A DNA stretch of 64,000 nucleotides from Bacillota bacterium (GCA_023411375.1 JAEYOW010000041.1:62001-126000), one strand, 5' to 3'. Shown: positions 49,761 to 59,110, counted from the stretch's first letter. Program-made: numbers and translations. Notes: a model not told the origin generated them from the sequence alone.

Positions 49761-50351
49761 CTAACCCTCCGAGGTATAAACCGGCTCATACACTTGAGTG
49801 AACCAACTGCTGATTGTATTGGAAGAAACACCGGCGCCGCCTTCGGTGACCTCCGCTTTCCACGGATGCTTATCCATACCGTCCACTTTGACGCGGCGCA
49901 TCACCGTGCCCTCAATGGTGGGTGTGGAAAAGGTAATGGAATCGCCCTTGGTTTGCAGATTGGTGGCGGGAACGCCGAACTTGACCTTGTACAGCCAGAA
50001 GTAGCGGTATTTGCCGCCCGGCTTCATGGCGCGAAAGCCAATGGCCACAGGCGCGCCCGCGTTTTCGCTGGCTGAGATTAACACACCGTTGTCGTCCGTG
50101 ACTGCGCCTGTCAAATCCTGCGCGGCGGTCACACCGATATCGTCCACACCCAGTGAAAGCGTGCCGGACTTGAAGTCTTTAATTACCTCTGCCGCGCCGT
50201 CGTCGGCGTAAAGCACCGCCTCCGCCAGTTCGATGGACAGATCCGCCTTGATCGCCTTTGCTAATTGCACAGGCGGAGCGTAGGTCTCCTCGCCGTCCTC
50301 GCTCTCGGTGATTTTTGCGTAATACAATTTATCTAAACCGATTGTCGCCAT
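49761..50351 (-). CDS. major tail tube protein
   Basis: 196 residues, starting MATIGLDKLYYAKITE, with VLISASENAGAPVAIGFRAMKPGGKYRYFWLYKVKFGVP in the middle; this matches the phi13-type major tail protein family. Beta-sandwich subunit of the tail tube, placed between tail completion and chaperone genes. Confidence 0.88.
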   Translation of the reverse strand: MATIGLDKLYYAKITESEDGEETYAPPVQLAKAIKADLSIELAEAVLYADDGAAEVIKDFKSGTLSLGVDDIGVTAAQDLTGAVTDDNGVLISASENAGAPVAIGFRAMKPGGKYRYFWLYKVKFGVPATNLQTKGDSITFSTPTIEGTVMRRVKVDGMDKHPWKAEVTEGGAGVSSNTISSWFTQVYEPVYTSEG

Positions 50352-50354
50352 AGT

Positions 50355-50693
50355 TTATCCCTCCGTTTCATATTGTTTCGCCACGTCCATGGCGTAGTGG
50401 TGGTAGCCCGTGTCGTCCTCATAACCGAGATAGATGCGGTCGGTTATAGTGAATTCCGCTCCGAGCAGGGCGCTCGTTATCTGTCGTTTCCGTTGCAGGT
50501 AATTACCCTTGCTGAAAAGAGAAATTCGAACTTCAGACACGTCGATGAGCGGCATATTGTCGCCAAAAAGCATGAATTCATCTGTCATCGGCGTGAGGAC
50601 AAGGTACTCGTCGGGCGGTACGCCGCTGAAAACGCCCGTCTCCACGGGGAGGACGGGCGCAAGCAGGGTATTCAGTTCCGCTAAAATATTCAT
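50355..50693 (-). CDS. tail completion/terminator-type protein
   Basis: 112 residues: LAELNTLLAPVLPVETGVFSGVPPDEYLVLTP, then a mixed beta domain with QRKRQITSALLGAEFTITDR. Size and place before the major tail protein fit a tail terminator. Its ATG overlaps the previous gene's stop by four bases. Confidence 0.7.
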   Translation of the reverse strand: MNILAELNTLLAPVLPVETGVFSGVPPDEYLVLTPMTDEFMLFGDNMPLIDVSEVRISLFSKGNYLQRKRQITSALLGAEFTITDRIYLGYEDDTGYHHYAMDVAKQYETEG

Positions 50694-51127
50694 ACCTTCT
50701 CCGACTCCTCCTCAAATTTGTGCTTCATCGCGTCAATGGCGGCGTTCTTGCTTGCCGACTTCGCCGGTTTCAGGAAGGGTTTTGCGGGTTGACCGTGCCT
50801 TCCGTATTCTAAGATGTTGGCGATTTTCGCGTTGCTGCCGCCGCCTTTGCGGGGTTCGGCAAAGCCCACTTTGATATCCCAGCCGGAACCGTCCCGCTTT
50901 TGTTTTGCGGGAGACAGTCCCAAGGAGCCGGCAAGTTCTCCCGTGGCGCGGCTTTTGCGTTTGGTGTTCCTGCCGACCGCCCCCGCGAGGTTGCCTTTGA
51001 CTTTGCCCAACACGACTTCTCCGCCAGCCTCCAGAACCTTGGGGATAACTTCGTCGGTTTTGTCGGCAAGGCGGGAGAGTTTCAAAAGGAATTCTTCCGG
51101 CATTTTTATCTCAGTTTTCGCCATCAC
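50690..51127 (-). CDS. HK97 gp10-like head-tail protein
   Basis: 145 residues: FLLKLSRLADKTDEVIPKVLEAGGEVVLGKVKGNL and a C-terminal IANILEYGRHGQPAKPFLKPA, the usual signature of the HK97-gp10 family that completes the head-tail joint. Starts at ATG 51127 or 51124, overlapping the upstream gene. Confidence 0.85.
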   Translation of the reverse strand: MMAKTEIKMPEEFLLKLSRLADKTDEVIPKVLEAGGEVVLGKVKGNLAGAVGRNTKRKSRATGELAGSLGLSPAKQKRDGSGWDIKVGFAEPRKGGGSNAKIANILEYGRHGQPAKPFLKPAKSASKNAAIDAMKHKFEEESEKV

Positions 51128-51468
51128 TTGACGCTCCCTTCCAATTTTTCAGCGAGAACCTCCACGTACATCCCGCGCCCGCGCACGTCCTCCGCGCTGA
51201 CGATGTTATAACGACCGTCGGCGTCGCTAATGAACAGCGTGGTGCCCACGGTCAGACCGGGGCTTTTACGGAAGCGGAACATCGCCGTCACACTCGAAAA
51301 CGCGGCGTTGCTGATAATGCGCTCCCATCTGGCGCTGGTGTTGCGGGTTTCCTTATACGCCTTAACCGAAGCGAGAATGTGGTCACCCGTGGTAACGAAA
51401 CCCTCCGCATCCTTGATAGGCTCGGTTGAGATAATATCGATGGTTGTATTCATTTTTCCATAACTCAT
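51124..51468 (-). CDS. head closure / head-tail adaptor protein
   Basis: ATG 51468 follows GGAAGGTG. 114 residues: MNTTIDIISTEPIKDAEGFVTTGD, then ARWERIISNAAFSSVTAMFRFRK and GRYNIVSAEDVRGRGMYVEVLAE, the pattern of SPP1 gp16-type closure proteins. Confidence 0.82.
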   Translation of the reverse strand: MSYGKMNTTIDIISTEPIKDAEGFVTTGDHILASVKAYKETRNTSARWERIISNAAFSSVTAMFRFRKSPGLTVGTTLFISDADGRYNIVSAEDVRGRGMYVEVLAEKLEGSVK

Positions 51469-51470
51469 AT

Positions 51471-51779
51471 TCACACCTTCCAATCCCGGTCAAGCCGTAA
51501 TAGGGTATTGACCGTATTCCAGACCTGCTGGCTTGCCTGGACACTGTCAGCAAAAAAGCCGCCAGTGCTGCCGTCGCGGCTTTCATAGAAGTGGGACGAC
51601 AGCATAATGACGGCCTGCTCGGTAGTGGGTGGCATCTGATTGTCAGCATAATATCCTTCAACCAGATGCTGATAGCTTTCAGCATAGGAGACGGCGGCAG
51701 TGATGTACATCTGCAGAAGCTCATCATCCGCTGAATGCTCAAGGATGAGGTTCGCCTTTACTTTTTCAAACAGCGTCAT
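51471..51779 (-). CDS. head-tail connector (gp6-like)
   Basis: 102 residues: MTLFEKVKANLILEHSADDELLQMYITAAVSYAESYQ and PTTEQAVIMLSSHFYESRD match the helical connector family (phage_gp6). Joins portal to closure protein. Confidence 0.85.
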   Translation of the reverse strand: MTLFEKVKANLILEHSADDELLQMYITAAVSYAESYQHLVEGYYADNQMPPTTEQAVIMLSSHFYESRDGSTGGFFADSVQASQQVWNTVNTLLRLDRDWKV

Positions 51780-51797
51780 ACTGCCGCCATCCTTTCT

Positions 51798-52163
51798 TTA
51801 TTCTTCTGTATCCGCCGCCATAAGCCCGGCAGCCTTCAGTTTTGCAAGCAAAGCATTGAAATCGGCGAGCAGGCCGGGGATATTCTCAGCTGTGCTTGCC
51901 GCCTGGTTTTCTGCCACAGCTATTTCCGGCACCACAGGGTATGTCGGTACATAGAGCTTACCGTCAGCACCGATTTTTGCGACAACAGTGTCAGTTGCTG
52001 TTTTCGTGGCTGCCTTTACGCCGCCAAGGACTGTGTTGGTGGCAGATAAAAGAGGAGAGGCGGAGAGCCCCGTTACCGAGGCTCCCTCCTTTATCTCCAG
52101 CGTACCACCGATGACGGTTTTCTCGCCGCCTTGTTCAGTGTAGTTCTTTGCGTTGTAGCTCAT
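51798..52163 (-). CDS. head fibre-like protein
   Basis: 121 residues: MSYNAKNYTEQGGEKTVIGGTLEIKEGASV, then an Ala/Thr-rich central region and a helical C-terminus (LLADFNALLAKLKAAGL). This matches the short head-fibre proteins encoded after the capsid gene in clostridial phages. Confidence 0.75.
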   Translation of the reverse strand: MSYNAKNYTEQGGEKTVIGGTLEIKEGASVTGLSASPLLSATNTVLGGVKAATKTATDTVVAKIGADGKLYVPTYPVVPEIAVAENQAASTAENIPGLLADFNALLAKLKAAGLMAADTEE

Positions 52164-52176
52164 AGGTCAACCCTCC

Positions 52177-53358
52177 TTATGCGTGCTGCTTGAGCAGCTT
52201 GATGCCCTCGGGCAGCACGGTCTTGCCGTCCACACGCTGGAAGGCGTAGAAGCCGGTCTGCAGGTTGGCGATATGCAGCTCGTTTGCCCGGCGAATGGTT
52301 CTTCCGCTGCGGTCTGCAATCCAGTAGTTCTGGAAATCGCCGAATGCGACGGTGTATGCGTTTGCAGCAACAGTCGGAGCATACTGGGAGATGTATACCG
52401 GGAAGCCGAGCAGACGGTCAGGTTCACCTGCCTGCAGGGAGGGCTGCCACATATACACACCGTTACCGTCCTTTAGTTTGCGAATACCGGCAAGCGTGGC
52501 ACTATTCAGAACAAAGGCTGCATTCCTCTTGTATCCGTCCTTGAGAGAGTAGGTCAGGTCAATGAGTTCGTCCGCCTTGATATCGGCGGCTCCGGCGGTC
52601 GTTACACCGACATCTCCGCCTTTGACGGTAAAGATGCCGGTAGGCTGGCCTTCGCCTGTACCGATGCAGAATGCCTGCTCCTCCTTCGCCGCAAAAGCCA
52701 GGGCGAAGTTGTTGATGAGATAATCCTCAAGGTCAAACATGGAATCCTGGAGCAGCTCCTCCGAAACTAACGCCGCAGCGCGAAGCGTAAACGCGTCAAG
52801 AGAGAGCTGGTTGAAGGTTGGCGTGCTGGGGGTGAACACGCCGCTTTCCGCCACCCAGTCAGCGGCTACGTCCGTCAATGCGACATTGATTCTGTGCGGC
52901 GCTGCGGTTGTGATCACCTTTGCCAGAGAGCGGATCACATTCTCACGGGCGAGAGCCTTTACAAGGGTTCTGTCAAATTCCACGGGCACAAGGTATCCGC
53001 CGGTGGAAGGAGTGCCCTCCTCCATAACGTTATGGACAGGGCGCTTTCCGCGCACGAGGTTTAAAAAGTCCTCACGATATTCGGCGGTCGCTCTGGGGAT
53101 GATGGGCTTGCCGTTCTGTGCATTGGGCTTCTCCGTAATGGGCGAGCTTGTCGGCTGGGCCATTGCGGCGTCACGTGCCACACGATCCTCCTCAATGGCA
53201 ATCTGATGCGCCATGGCATCCACTTCTTTGAGCATCTTCTCGTAGGTTGCATTGTCTTCGGCAGAGAGAATGCCGTTATCGACACGGGTGTCCAGAAACG
53301 CCTTTGCAGCGTCCCATGCCTTAGCGCGCTTTTCGCGCATTTCGAGTACCTTTTTCAT
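52177..53358 (-). CDS. HK97-fold major capsid protein
   Basis: ATG 53358 follows GGAGG by eight bases. 393 residues: N-terminal coiled-coil delta domain (~1-90; LEMREKRAKAWDAAKAFLDT), protease-cleavage region near ~100, then the HK97 core (STGGYLVPVEFDRTLVKAL, PTFNQLSLDAFTLRAAALVSEELLQDS, FCIGTGEGQPTGIF, GFPVYISQY). Forms the procapsid. Confidence 0.93.
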   Translation of the reverse strand: MKKVLEMREKRAKAWDAAKAFLDTRVDNGILSAEDNATYEKMLKEVDAMAHQIAIEEDRVARDAAMAQPTSSPITEKPNAQNGKPIIPRATAEYREDFLNLVRGKRPVHNVMEEGTPSTGGYLVPVEFDRTLVKALARENVIRSLAKVITTAAPHRINVALTDVAADWVAESGVFTPSTPTFNQLSLDAFTLRAAALVSEELLQDSMFDLEDYLINNFALAFAAKEEQAFCIGTGEGQPTGIFTVKGGDVGVTTAGAADIKADELIDLTYSLKDGYKRNAAFVLNSATLAGIRKLKDGNGVYMWQPSLQAGEPDRLLGFPVYISQYAPTVAANAYTVAFGDFQNYWIADRSGRTIRRANELHIANLQTGFYAFQRVDGKTVLPEGIKLLKQHA

Positions 53359-53372
53359 GTTGAATACCTCCA

Positions 53373-54134
53373 TTAAATGTATTTACGGGCTTGCAGCTTC
53401 TGCATAGCTTCTTCGATGGATACGCCCATGGGCACATCCGGCTTCTTTGCCGCTTTCTGAGCGGATCGGTGCATGAGCTTGTTCATGAGGGAGTTGGTAA
53501 CAGCCCTGCGGCTGAAAGCAAAAACGACATCTTCAGAACATTCGCGTTTCGCATCCTCCAAGATGCCGTCCGCAAAGCCGAGCTCCACGGCTTTATTGGC
53601 GTTCATATAGGTTTCGCCGTCCATCATATGCGAGATTTTCGCCCGCGACTGCCCGGTCTTGATTTCATAGGCGTTGATGATGGATTCCTTGACCTCGTCC
53701 AGCATAGCGATGGCTTTCTGCATTTCCTCCGTATCGCCGATGGCGACGGATGCGGGGTTATGAATCATCATGAGCGAGGTTGGTGCCATGAGTACCTTCG
53801 TTCCCGCCATAGCGATGACCGATGCTGCCGAAGCCGCGATGCCGTCGATTTTTACCGTGACCTCGTGGGGGTAATCCATGAGCATGGTGTAAATCTGTGA
53901 CGCCGCCACGCAGTCGCCGCCGGGTGAGTTGATCCAGACAACGATATCTCCGCTGCCGGAAACAAGCTCATCCTTGAACCTTCGCGGTGTGACGTCGTCT
54001 TCCAACCAGCTTTCGTCCGCAATCGTGCCGTCGAGATAAAGGGAGCGGATGCCCGTTTCCTCGTCCTTGTCCCAGCTCCAGAAGTGCGTTTTATCACGCG
54101 CCCTTACGGGGAATCTTGATCTTGTTCGGTCCAT
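53373..54134 (-). CDS. ClpP-like prohead protease
   Basis: ATG 54134 follows CGGAGG. 253 residues. The ClpP fold shows VWINSPGGDCVAASQIYTML, nucleophile Ser in DGIAASAASVIAMAG (near residue 95) and His in LMMIHNPAS (~118). The C-terminal ~60 residues hold a charged tail that may be self-cleaved. Processes the capsid delta domain; starts inside the end of the portal gene. Confidence 0.92.
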   Translation of the reverse strand: MDRTRSRFPVRARDKTHFWSWDKDEETGIRSLYLDGTIADESWLEDDVTPRRFKDELVSGSGDIVVWINSPGGDCVAASQIYTMLMDYPHEVTVKIDGIAASAASVIAMAGTKVLMAPTSLMMIHNPASVAIGDTEEMQKAIAMLDEVKESIINAYEIKTGQSRAKISHMMDGETYMNANKAVELGFADGILEDAKRECSEDVVFAFSRRAVTNSLMNKLMHRSAQKAAKKPDVPMGVSIEEAMQKLQARKYI

Positions 54135-55389
54135 TTGAGGTTTCCTCCGTTTCAATGGTAGTTTTGGCGAATGCGCCCGCATCTTCCAGTTTGGTCATTG
54201 CGCCGTTGATAAGGTATAAATCGCCGCCCTGTTCAGCGGGAATGCGGTCGAGGTTTTCAAGCTCGCGGATGTCGTTGGCGCTCATCCAGCCGTTTTGCCG
54301 TGCCGTAGCGTAGCCGTTCATGCGGCTGACATAGTCCCCGCGAAGCAGACCGTCCACATTAAACTTGGTGAACACATCTCGCTTTTCGCTTTCGAACAAG
54401 AGAGCCTTGTTCATCGCCTGCTCCCAGCGGATAACCCATGGGTCAAGCGTGTATTTCACGAACTCCAACGACTGCTGCTCAATATTTGAAAAGCTCGACT
54501 TCTCAAGATCTGCCAGCATATGCGGCGGAACCCTGAAAATTCGAGCGATTTCATTGATTTGGAATTTGCGTGTTTCGAGGAACTGCGCCTGCTCCGGCGA
54601 GATGGCGATGGGCGTATATTTCAGCCCTTCCTCCAGCACGGCGATTTTATTGCTGTTGGCGCTGCCGCCGAAGGTGGACTGCCAGCTTTGCCGAATTCTC
54701 TCCGGGTCCTTTATGGTGCCGGGGTGCTCCAGTACACCGCCCGGTGCTGCGCCGTTGGCGAAGAACTTAGCGCCGTATTCCTCGGCGGCTATGGCGAGAC
54801 CCACAGCGTTTTTTGCCATAGCAATAGGACTGTATCCGACAAGCCCGTCATAACCAAGCCCCAGCACATGAAGCACCTCGCTTGGCGGAAGAATGACCTC
54901 CGGCTGTTTGCTCCTGCCGACCTCCGGCGCATCGTCGCTGTTCCTTGTATAGCGGTAGTACAGCCGCCCCTGTGCGTCTCGGTCAACTCTCATGCGATTG
55001 GGCATGAGCGGATAAAGCGCCACCACCTCACCACGAGCATTGCGAATAATCTGCGCATAGGCGTTGCCGGAGAGCAGCAGATGATTCATCATGGTTTCTC
55101 GGAATACGAAGCTCGTCATTTCCGGGTTTGGCTCGTCATGCAGTACCCGCCAGAGCGGATGGTCGAGATATTTCTCCTTGCTGCCGTCCGTGCCGTATTT
55201 GTACACAAACAGCGGCAGTCCCGCAATTGCCTCCGCCAAGATACGGACGCAGGAATATACCGCCGTCATCTGCATGGCAGTTTGCTCGTTGACGACCTTG
55301 CCGGAGGTCGAGCCGCTCCACAGAAAGCTGCCGCCGCCAAGGTTTTTAGGCTTGTCGCGGGGCTTGAATATGCTTTGTAATATGCCCAT
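54094..55389 (-). CDS. phage portal protein
   Basis: 431 residues of the HK97-type portal family: AVYSCVRILAEAIAGLPLFVYKY, HPLWRVLHDEPNPEMTSFVFRETMMNHLLLSGNAYAQIIR, HVLGLGYDGLVGYSPI, ISPEQAQFLETRKFQINEIARIFRVPPHMLAD. The dodecameric ring for DNA entry. The C-terminus overlaps the protease gene by 41 bases. Confidence 0.95.
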   Translation of the reverse strand: MGILQSIFKPRDKPKNLGGGSFLWSGSTSGKVVNEQTAMQMTAVYSCVRILAEAIAGLPLFVYKYGTDGSKEKYLDHPLWRVLHDEPNPEMTSFVFRETMMNHLLLSGNAYAQIIRNARGEVVALYPLMPNRMRVDRDAQGRLYYRYTRNSDDAPEVGRSKQPEVILPPSEVLHVLGLGYDGLVGYSPIAMAKNAVGLAIAAEEYGAKFFANGAAPGGVLEHPGTIKDPERIRQSWQSTFGGSANSNKIAVLEEGLKYTPIAISPEQAQFLETRKFQINEIARIFRVPPHMLADLEKSSFSNIEQQSLEFVKYTLDPWVIRWEQAMNKALLFESEKRDVFTKFNVDGLLRGDYVSRMNGYATARQNGWMSANDIRELENLDRIPAEQGGDLYLINGAMTKLEDAGAFAKTTIETEETSNGPNKIKIPRKGA

Positions 55390-55404
55390 AGGCTGTTTTC
55401 CTCC

Positions 55405-57045
55405 TTACCAAATGAGCAAGCCGCGTGTATCGTACACGCTCTCGCCCGTAGCGTTGCCGCAGCGAATCGCTCGATCCAGCGCCATGATCGTGGCGACCGC
55501 ACCGTCAATTTTCTCTGTGGACTTTTCCTTGTCCGCCTTGATGTTCCCGGCGGGGTCGGTGCGAATAAAAATGTTGTCCATCATCCAGCGGAGAACGGGA
55601 TTCCCGCCGTGCGCGATTTTTTGTTCCAGCGTCAGTTTCATCAGTTCTTTAGTCGGAGGGGACATATCCTTGAAACCCTGTCCGAAGGGCACGACTGAGA
55701 AGCCGAGTGCCTCAAGGTTTTGTGTCATCTGCACCGCACCCCAGCGGTCAAAGGCAATTTCGCGGATGTTGTATTTCTCGCCGAGCTGCTCAATAAACTG
55801 TTCGATGAATCCGTAATGCACCACATTGCCCTCAGTCGTTTGCAGAAAGCCCTGCCGCCCCCATAGGTCATAATTGACATGGTCGCGCTTTACACGAAGG
55901 TCGATAGTATCTTCCGGTATCCAGAAGAACGGGAGAATGCAATACTTATCGTCCTCATCAGCGGGCGGGAACACCAGCACGAATGCTGTGATATCGGTGG
56001 AAGAGGAAAGGTCAAGGCCACCATAGCAGACCCGTCCTTCAAGAGCCGTTCTATCCACGGGGAAGGCGCAGGCATCCCATTTATCCATTGGCATCCAGCG
56101 CACCGCTTGTTTCACCCATTGATTGAGACGAAGCTGACGGAAACTGTTCTCCTCGGCGGGATTTTGGCGCGCCGACTCAAACGCTGCCTTGACTTTATCC
56201 ATGCCCACCGTAATTCCCAGGGAGGGGTTTGCCTTTTTCCACACCTTGGGATTAGTCCAGTCGTCCTCCTGTGCCGCGCCGTATATAACCGGGTAGAAGG
56301 TCGGGTCGTGTTTTCTGCCGTCTATAATATCCAGCGCCTTCTGATGAACCTCCCAGCAGATGCTGTTCTGGTTATCTCCGGCAGTGGTGATTAAAAAATA
56401 CAGCGGCTGCATTCTCGCATCGCCGCTGCCCTTGGTCATAACATCGTAGAGCTTTCGATTGGGCTGCGTGTGCAGCTCATCAAAAACCACGCCATGAGTA
56501 TTGAAACCGTGCTTGTTGCCAACATCAGCGGACAGCACCTGGTAGATGCTTCCGGTCGGCTGGTAGATGAGACGCTTGGTTGCATCCAGTATTTTGACGC
56601 GCTTGGCGAGTGCCGGACACATCCGCACCATATCCGCAGCCACATTAAAAACGATGGACGCTTGATTTCGGTCGGCGGCACAGCCATAGACCTCGGCGCG
56701 TTCTTCGTTGTCCCCGCAGGTGAGCAGCAGCGCGACCGCCGCCGCAAGCTCGGATTTGCCCATCTTCTTCGGTATCTCCACATAGGCGGTATTGAACTGC
56801 CGGTAGCCGTTGGGCTTGAGTGTCCCGAACACATCACGGATGATTTGTTCCTGCCAGTCGATCAACTCGAAGGGCTTTCCGGACCATGTGCCTTTTGTGT
56901 GGCAGAGTGATTCGACAAAAGCAACAGCGTAGTCGGCGGCGGCCTTGTTATAAACCGAATCTTTGGTCATAAACCGTGTCGATTTGTATTTCTTGAGCTT
57001 TCGTATGCTGACCGCCTCCTTCCGAGCAAAATAAAAGACCGCCAT
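55405..57045 (-). CDS. terL: terminase large subunit
   Basis: About 546 residues from ATG 57045. ATPase part: Walker A-like EIPKKMGKSELAAAVALLL (~108), Walker B GVVFDELHTQ (~195). The nuclease part contains GGLDLSSSTDITA (~350) and conserved acidic residues toward the C-terminus. Cleaves concatemers and packages DNA. The start is uncertain: the best RBS (GGAAGGAGG) lies inside this frame before an ATA codon near 57006, and the ATG at 57045 has only a weak RBS. Confidence 0.93.
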   Translation of the reverse strand: MAVFYFARKEAVSIRKLKKYKSTRFMTKDSVYNKAAADYAVAFVESLCHTKGTWSGKPFELIDWQEQIIRDVFGTLKPNGYRQFNTAYVEIPKKMGKSELAAAVALLLTCGDNEERAEVYGCAADRNQASIVFNVAADMVRMCPALAKRVKILDATKRLIYQPTGSIYQVLSADVGNKHGFNTHGVVFDELHTQPNRKLYDVMTKGSGDARMQPLYFLITTAGDNQNSICWEVHQKALDIIDGRKHDPTFYPVIYGAAQEDDWTNPKVWKKANPSLGITVGMDKVKAAFESARQNPAEENSFRQLRLNQWVKQAVRWMPMDKWDACAFPVDRTALEGRVCYGGLDLSSSTDITAFVLVFPPADEDDKYCILPFFWIPEDTIDLRVKRDHVNYDLWGRQGFLQTTEGNVVHYGFIEQFIEQLGEKYNIREIAFDRWGAVQMTQNLEALGFSVVPFGQGFKDMSPPTKELMKLTLEQKIAHGGNPVLRWMMDNIFIRTDPAGNIKADKEKSTEKIDGAVATIMALDRAIRCGNATGESVYDTRGLLIW

Positions 57046-57115
57046 TGGCAGTCCGTCAAAATCTATCTGTACGAGAGACAGCCCCTTATCGGGGTATCCT
57101 CGGCTGTTTTTGTGG

Positions 57116-57358
57116 TTAGTTGTACTTTTCGAGGATGATGACGTAGATCGCCTTGACCTCATGTTCGTCGGGGCAATGCACGTCCCAGCCCCTGTCGTAG
57201 TTCACGATATCGCGACTTTCGTCGATTTTGCGGATGGTCAGCTTGCTGATTTTGCCGCCGTCAATGCCGTATTCCTCGCTCGGCTCCTCAAAATGCTTGA
57301 CCCAGTATTTGTACTTCGTTCCCGTCGTCGGGCTTGCGATAATGCCTTCGCTCCACAT
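57116..57358 (-). CDS. 80-aa phage/ICE accessory protein
   Basis: Beta-rich and acidic (TGTKYKYWVKHFEEPSEEYGIDGGKISKLTIRK), ending in an Ile-rich strand. Small proteins with this opening accompany DUF4314 and DUF5049 genes in clostridial phages; function unknown. Two bases from the upstream gene. Confidence 0.65.
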   Translation of the reverse strand: MWSEGIIASPTTGTKYKYWVKHFEEPSEEYGIDGGKISKLTIRKIDESRDIVNYDRGWDVHCPDEHEVKAIYVIILEKYN

Positions 57359-57360
57359 GG

Positions 57361-57585
57361 TTAGTTCCTCCCTTCGAGGGCGATAAGCCCGTCTTTGTGG
57401 CGGTAGGTTGCGGCTGGCGTTTCGTCAACCGCCTCGCATTTGGCTGCGTCGGCGAGCCATGTGGTACCATCGTTCCAGATCGGGCGGAGTATCGGGTCGC
57501 CCGTGATTTGGTGGAAGGCAACGACTTTGGCGAGAATGCCGAGGTTGCGTACCGTTTGATTCAGGTGGAGTTGGTTGTTTGTCAT
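57361..57585 (-). CDS. 74-aa hypothetical phage protein
   Basis: MTNNQLHLNQTVRNLGILAKVVAFHQITGDPILRP; compact, no motif recognised. AAGGAGGTC precedes ATG 57585. First gene after the repeated promoter-like sequence at 57631-57670. Confidence 0.65.
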   Translation of the reverse strand: MTNNQLHLNQTVRNLGILAKVVAFHQITGDPILRPIWNDGTTWLADAAKCEAVDETPAATYRHKDGLIALEGRN

Positions 57586-57630
57586 GGTGGCGACCTCCTT
57601 GAAAAAGTGGTTGTGTGCCTTTCGGCATAC

Positions 57631-57670
57631 ACATATATCACTCTAAACCACTGTAATAGCAAGTCTTTTC
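57631..57670 (-). promoter_or_regulatory. repeated phage promoter-like sequence, copy A
   Basis: Minus strand: GACTTGCTATTACAG, GGTTTAGAGTGATATATGT. 32 of 40 bases match copy B (59111-59150). Both precede accessory genes and both contain GGTTTAGAGTGAT, which suggests a shared promoter or operator of the phage. Confidence 0.55.
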
Positions 57671-57744
57671 AGCGATATAAACCGACATATACTGTACAAT
57701 CTTTTGGAGCTATTCGGTCGCTGTAATTGTGTAGTTTACAGCTG

Positions 57745-57921
57745 CTATTCTTCGCCTGTGAGAATGAAGCGGACGTATTGGCCCTTGTGCTCTTCAAGGA
57801 AAACCACCAGTTCAATGAAATCCATTTCGTTGGCCAAGAGCTGAACGGTGCGGGTATCAAACATATTTGTCAGCCCGGTATCACGGATGGCAAGGATTTG
57901 CTTCTTAATCTTTTCAGTCAT
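57745..57921 (-). CDS. DUF5049 protein
   Basis: 58 residues from ATG 57921: MTEKIKKQILAIRDTGLTNM, then FDTRTVQRLANEMDFIELVVF and EEHKGQYVRFILTGE. The helix-helix pattern is that of DUF5049, found beside DUF4314 in clostridial phages and ICEs. It overlaps the end of the DUF4314 gene by eight bases. Function unknown. Confidence 0.82.
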   Translation of the reverse strand: MTEKIKKQILAIRDTGLTNMFDTRTVQLLANEMDFIELVVFLEEHKGQYVRFILTGEE

Positions 57922-58153
57922 CGCTGCTCACCACCTTGCAAGCGTCCTCGCCGTAAGCAACCGACAGGCCGCAGCCGTTATCCCACGCGACCATTACGCT
58001 GCCGATGTCGTCCACGCCGCGCACGGTACCTTTTGTGCCGATTGGCGGAGCCTGAACATCATCCATGCTGAGAAGTTCCACACGGCAGCCGGCCGGAAAC
58101 TGTTCGCGGATACGCTCAACGGTTTCCCTTGATGGAAAATTATTATTCATCAT
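57914..58153 (-). CDS. DUF4314 protein
   Basis: 79 residues: FPSRETVERIREQFPAGCRVELLSMDD, then a small SH3-like barrel (PIGTKGTVRGVDDIGSVMVAWDNG) typical of DUF4314. Overlaps both neighbours, so it is part of a tight accessory operon. Function unknown. Confidence 0.85.
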   Translation of the reverse strand: MMNNNFPSRETVERIREQFPAGCRVELLSMDDVQAPPIGTKGTVRGVDDIGSVMVAWDNGCGLSVAYGEDACKVVSSDD

Positions 58154-59081
58154 CGGTTATCTCGCTTTTCAAAGTTTTGAATGCCGAACTGCCTGTAAGA
58201 TTTCGGAGCAGAATTTTACGTTCTTCTTTGTATTCCGTCCCGATGAAACCCAGCCGGAGGAGAAAACAACGGAAAGCGTATTTGTCGTTTTCGGTTTTCT
58301 TTTCCCTTGCGGTGATGCGTTTCTGGTTTTTTGCCATTTCACAAAGTGCGGTCACAAAATGAGTGTATGCCTTAACGGCATCAGGGTTATTGCCGTTCTC
58401 AAACCAAGGGAAACGCACCTTGTCATCTGTTATATCAAGTTTGAGCGTTTCCGCACCGATGGCCTTTTTAATAAGGCTGCCCTTGCTTTCGACCAGCCGC
58501 TTGAGATTTTCAAGCGCCGTGTCGGCAAAGGAGGAGTGGGGTATTTCAATCACCAGTCTTATGCCCTCATCGAAGTTCGGCACATCGCTTGCCTGCATCC
58601 CGTTCTCGCCTTCAAAGCTCTCACGGCGTTGCCGTCCAAGTCCCAGTTCTTCTTCCATGGTCATCCTGTCCTCCCAGTCTTCGGGGATTTCATCGCCGCC
58701 GTACTGACCTCTGTTGGAGTAGTCGGGAACATTCTGTGCCTCGACCGCCATGCGTTTCATTTCCCGCTCGGCGTAGGCTTCGGCTTCGAGTTCTTCAAGC
58801 GAGGGAATTGCACCCATGCCGCCGAGGCCGCTCTCGTAGGTGTCGGGCTCGTCGTAGCGGCGGGTGTCACCATCCGCATCAAAGCCCGCCTGGTGGAGCG
58901 CATCCTCCAAGCCAAGGTTGTCGGGACCCGTAAGCGTTCCAACCTTGTCGATGTGATAGCCACCAACCTCATAGGCAAAGGTTGGTGCTCCGAGGTATTG
59001 GGTTGGGGCGTCCAGCACTGTGCTGATTGCTCCGACCAGTGATTTGCGTTCGCTGCCTGTTGCATTGTATTTGAGTTCCAT
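58143..59081 (-). CDS. 312-aa phage accessory protein (virulence-related type)
   Basis: Starts MELKYNATGSERKSLVGAIS, then an acidic low-complexity middle (~90-160) and a C-terminal domain (~165-290) with LVIEIPHSSFADTALENLKRLVESKGSLIKKAIGAETL. Proteins with this opening are common next to DUF4314 genes. Function unknown. Confidence 0.7.
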   Translation of the reverse strand: MELKYNATGSERKSLVGAISTVLDAPTQYLGAPTFAYEVGGYHIDKVGTLTGPDNLGLEDALHQAGFDADGDTRRYDEPDTYESGLGGMGAIPSLEELEAEAYAEREMKRMAVEAQNVPDYSNRGQYGGDEIPEDWEDRMTMEEELGLGRQRRESFEGENGMQASDVPNFDEGIRLVIEIPHSSFADTALENLKRLVESKGSLIKKAIGAETLKLDITDDKVRFPWFENGNNPDAVKAYTHFVTALCEMAKNQKRITAREKKTENDKYAFRCFLLRLGFIGTEYKEERKILLRNLTGSSAFKTLKSEITDDE

Positions 59082-59110
59082 TTTTCAAACCGCCTTTCTT
59101 TTTCGGTACC

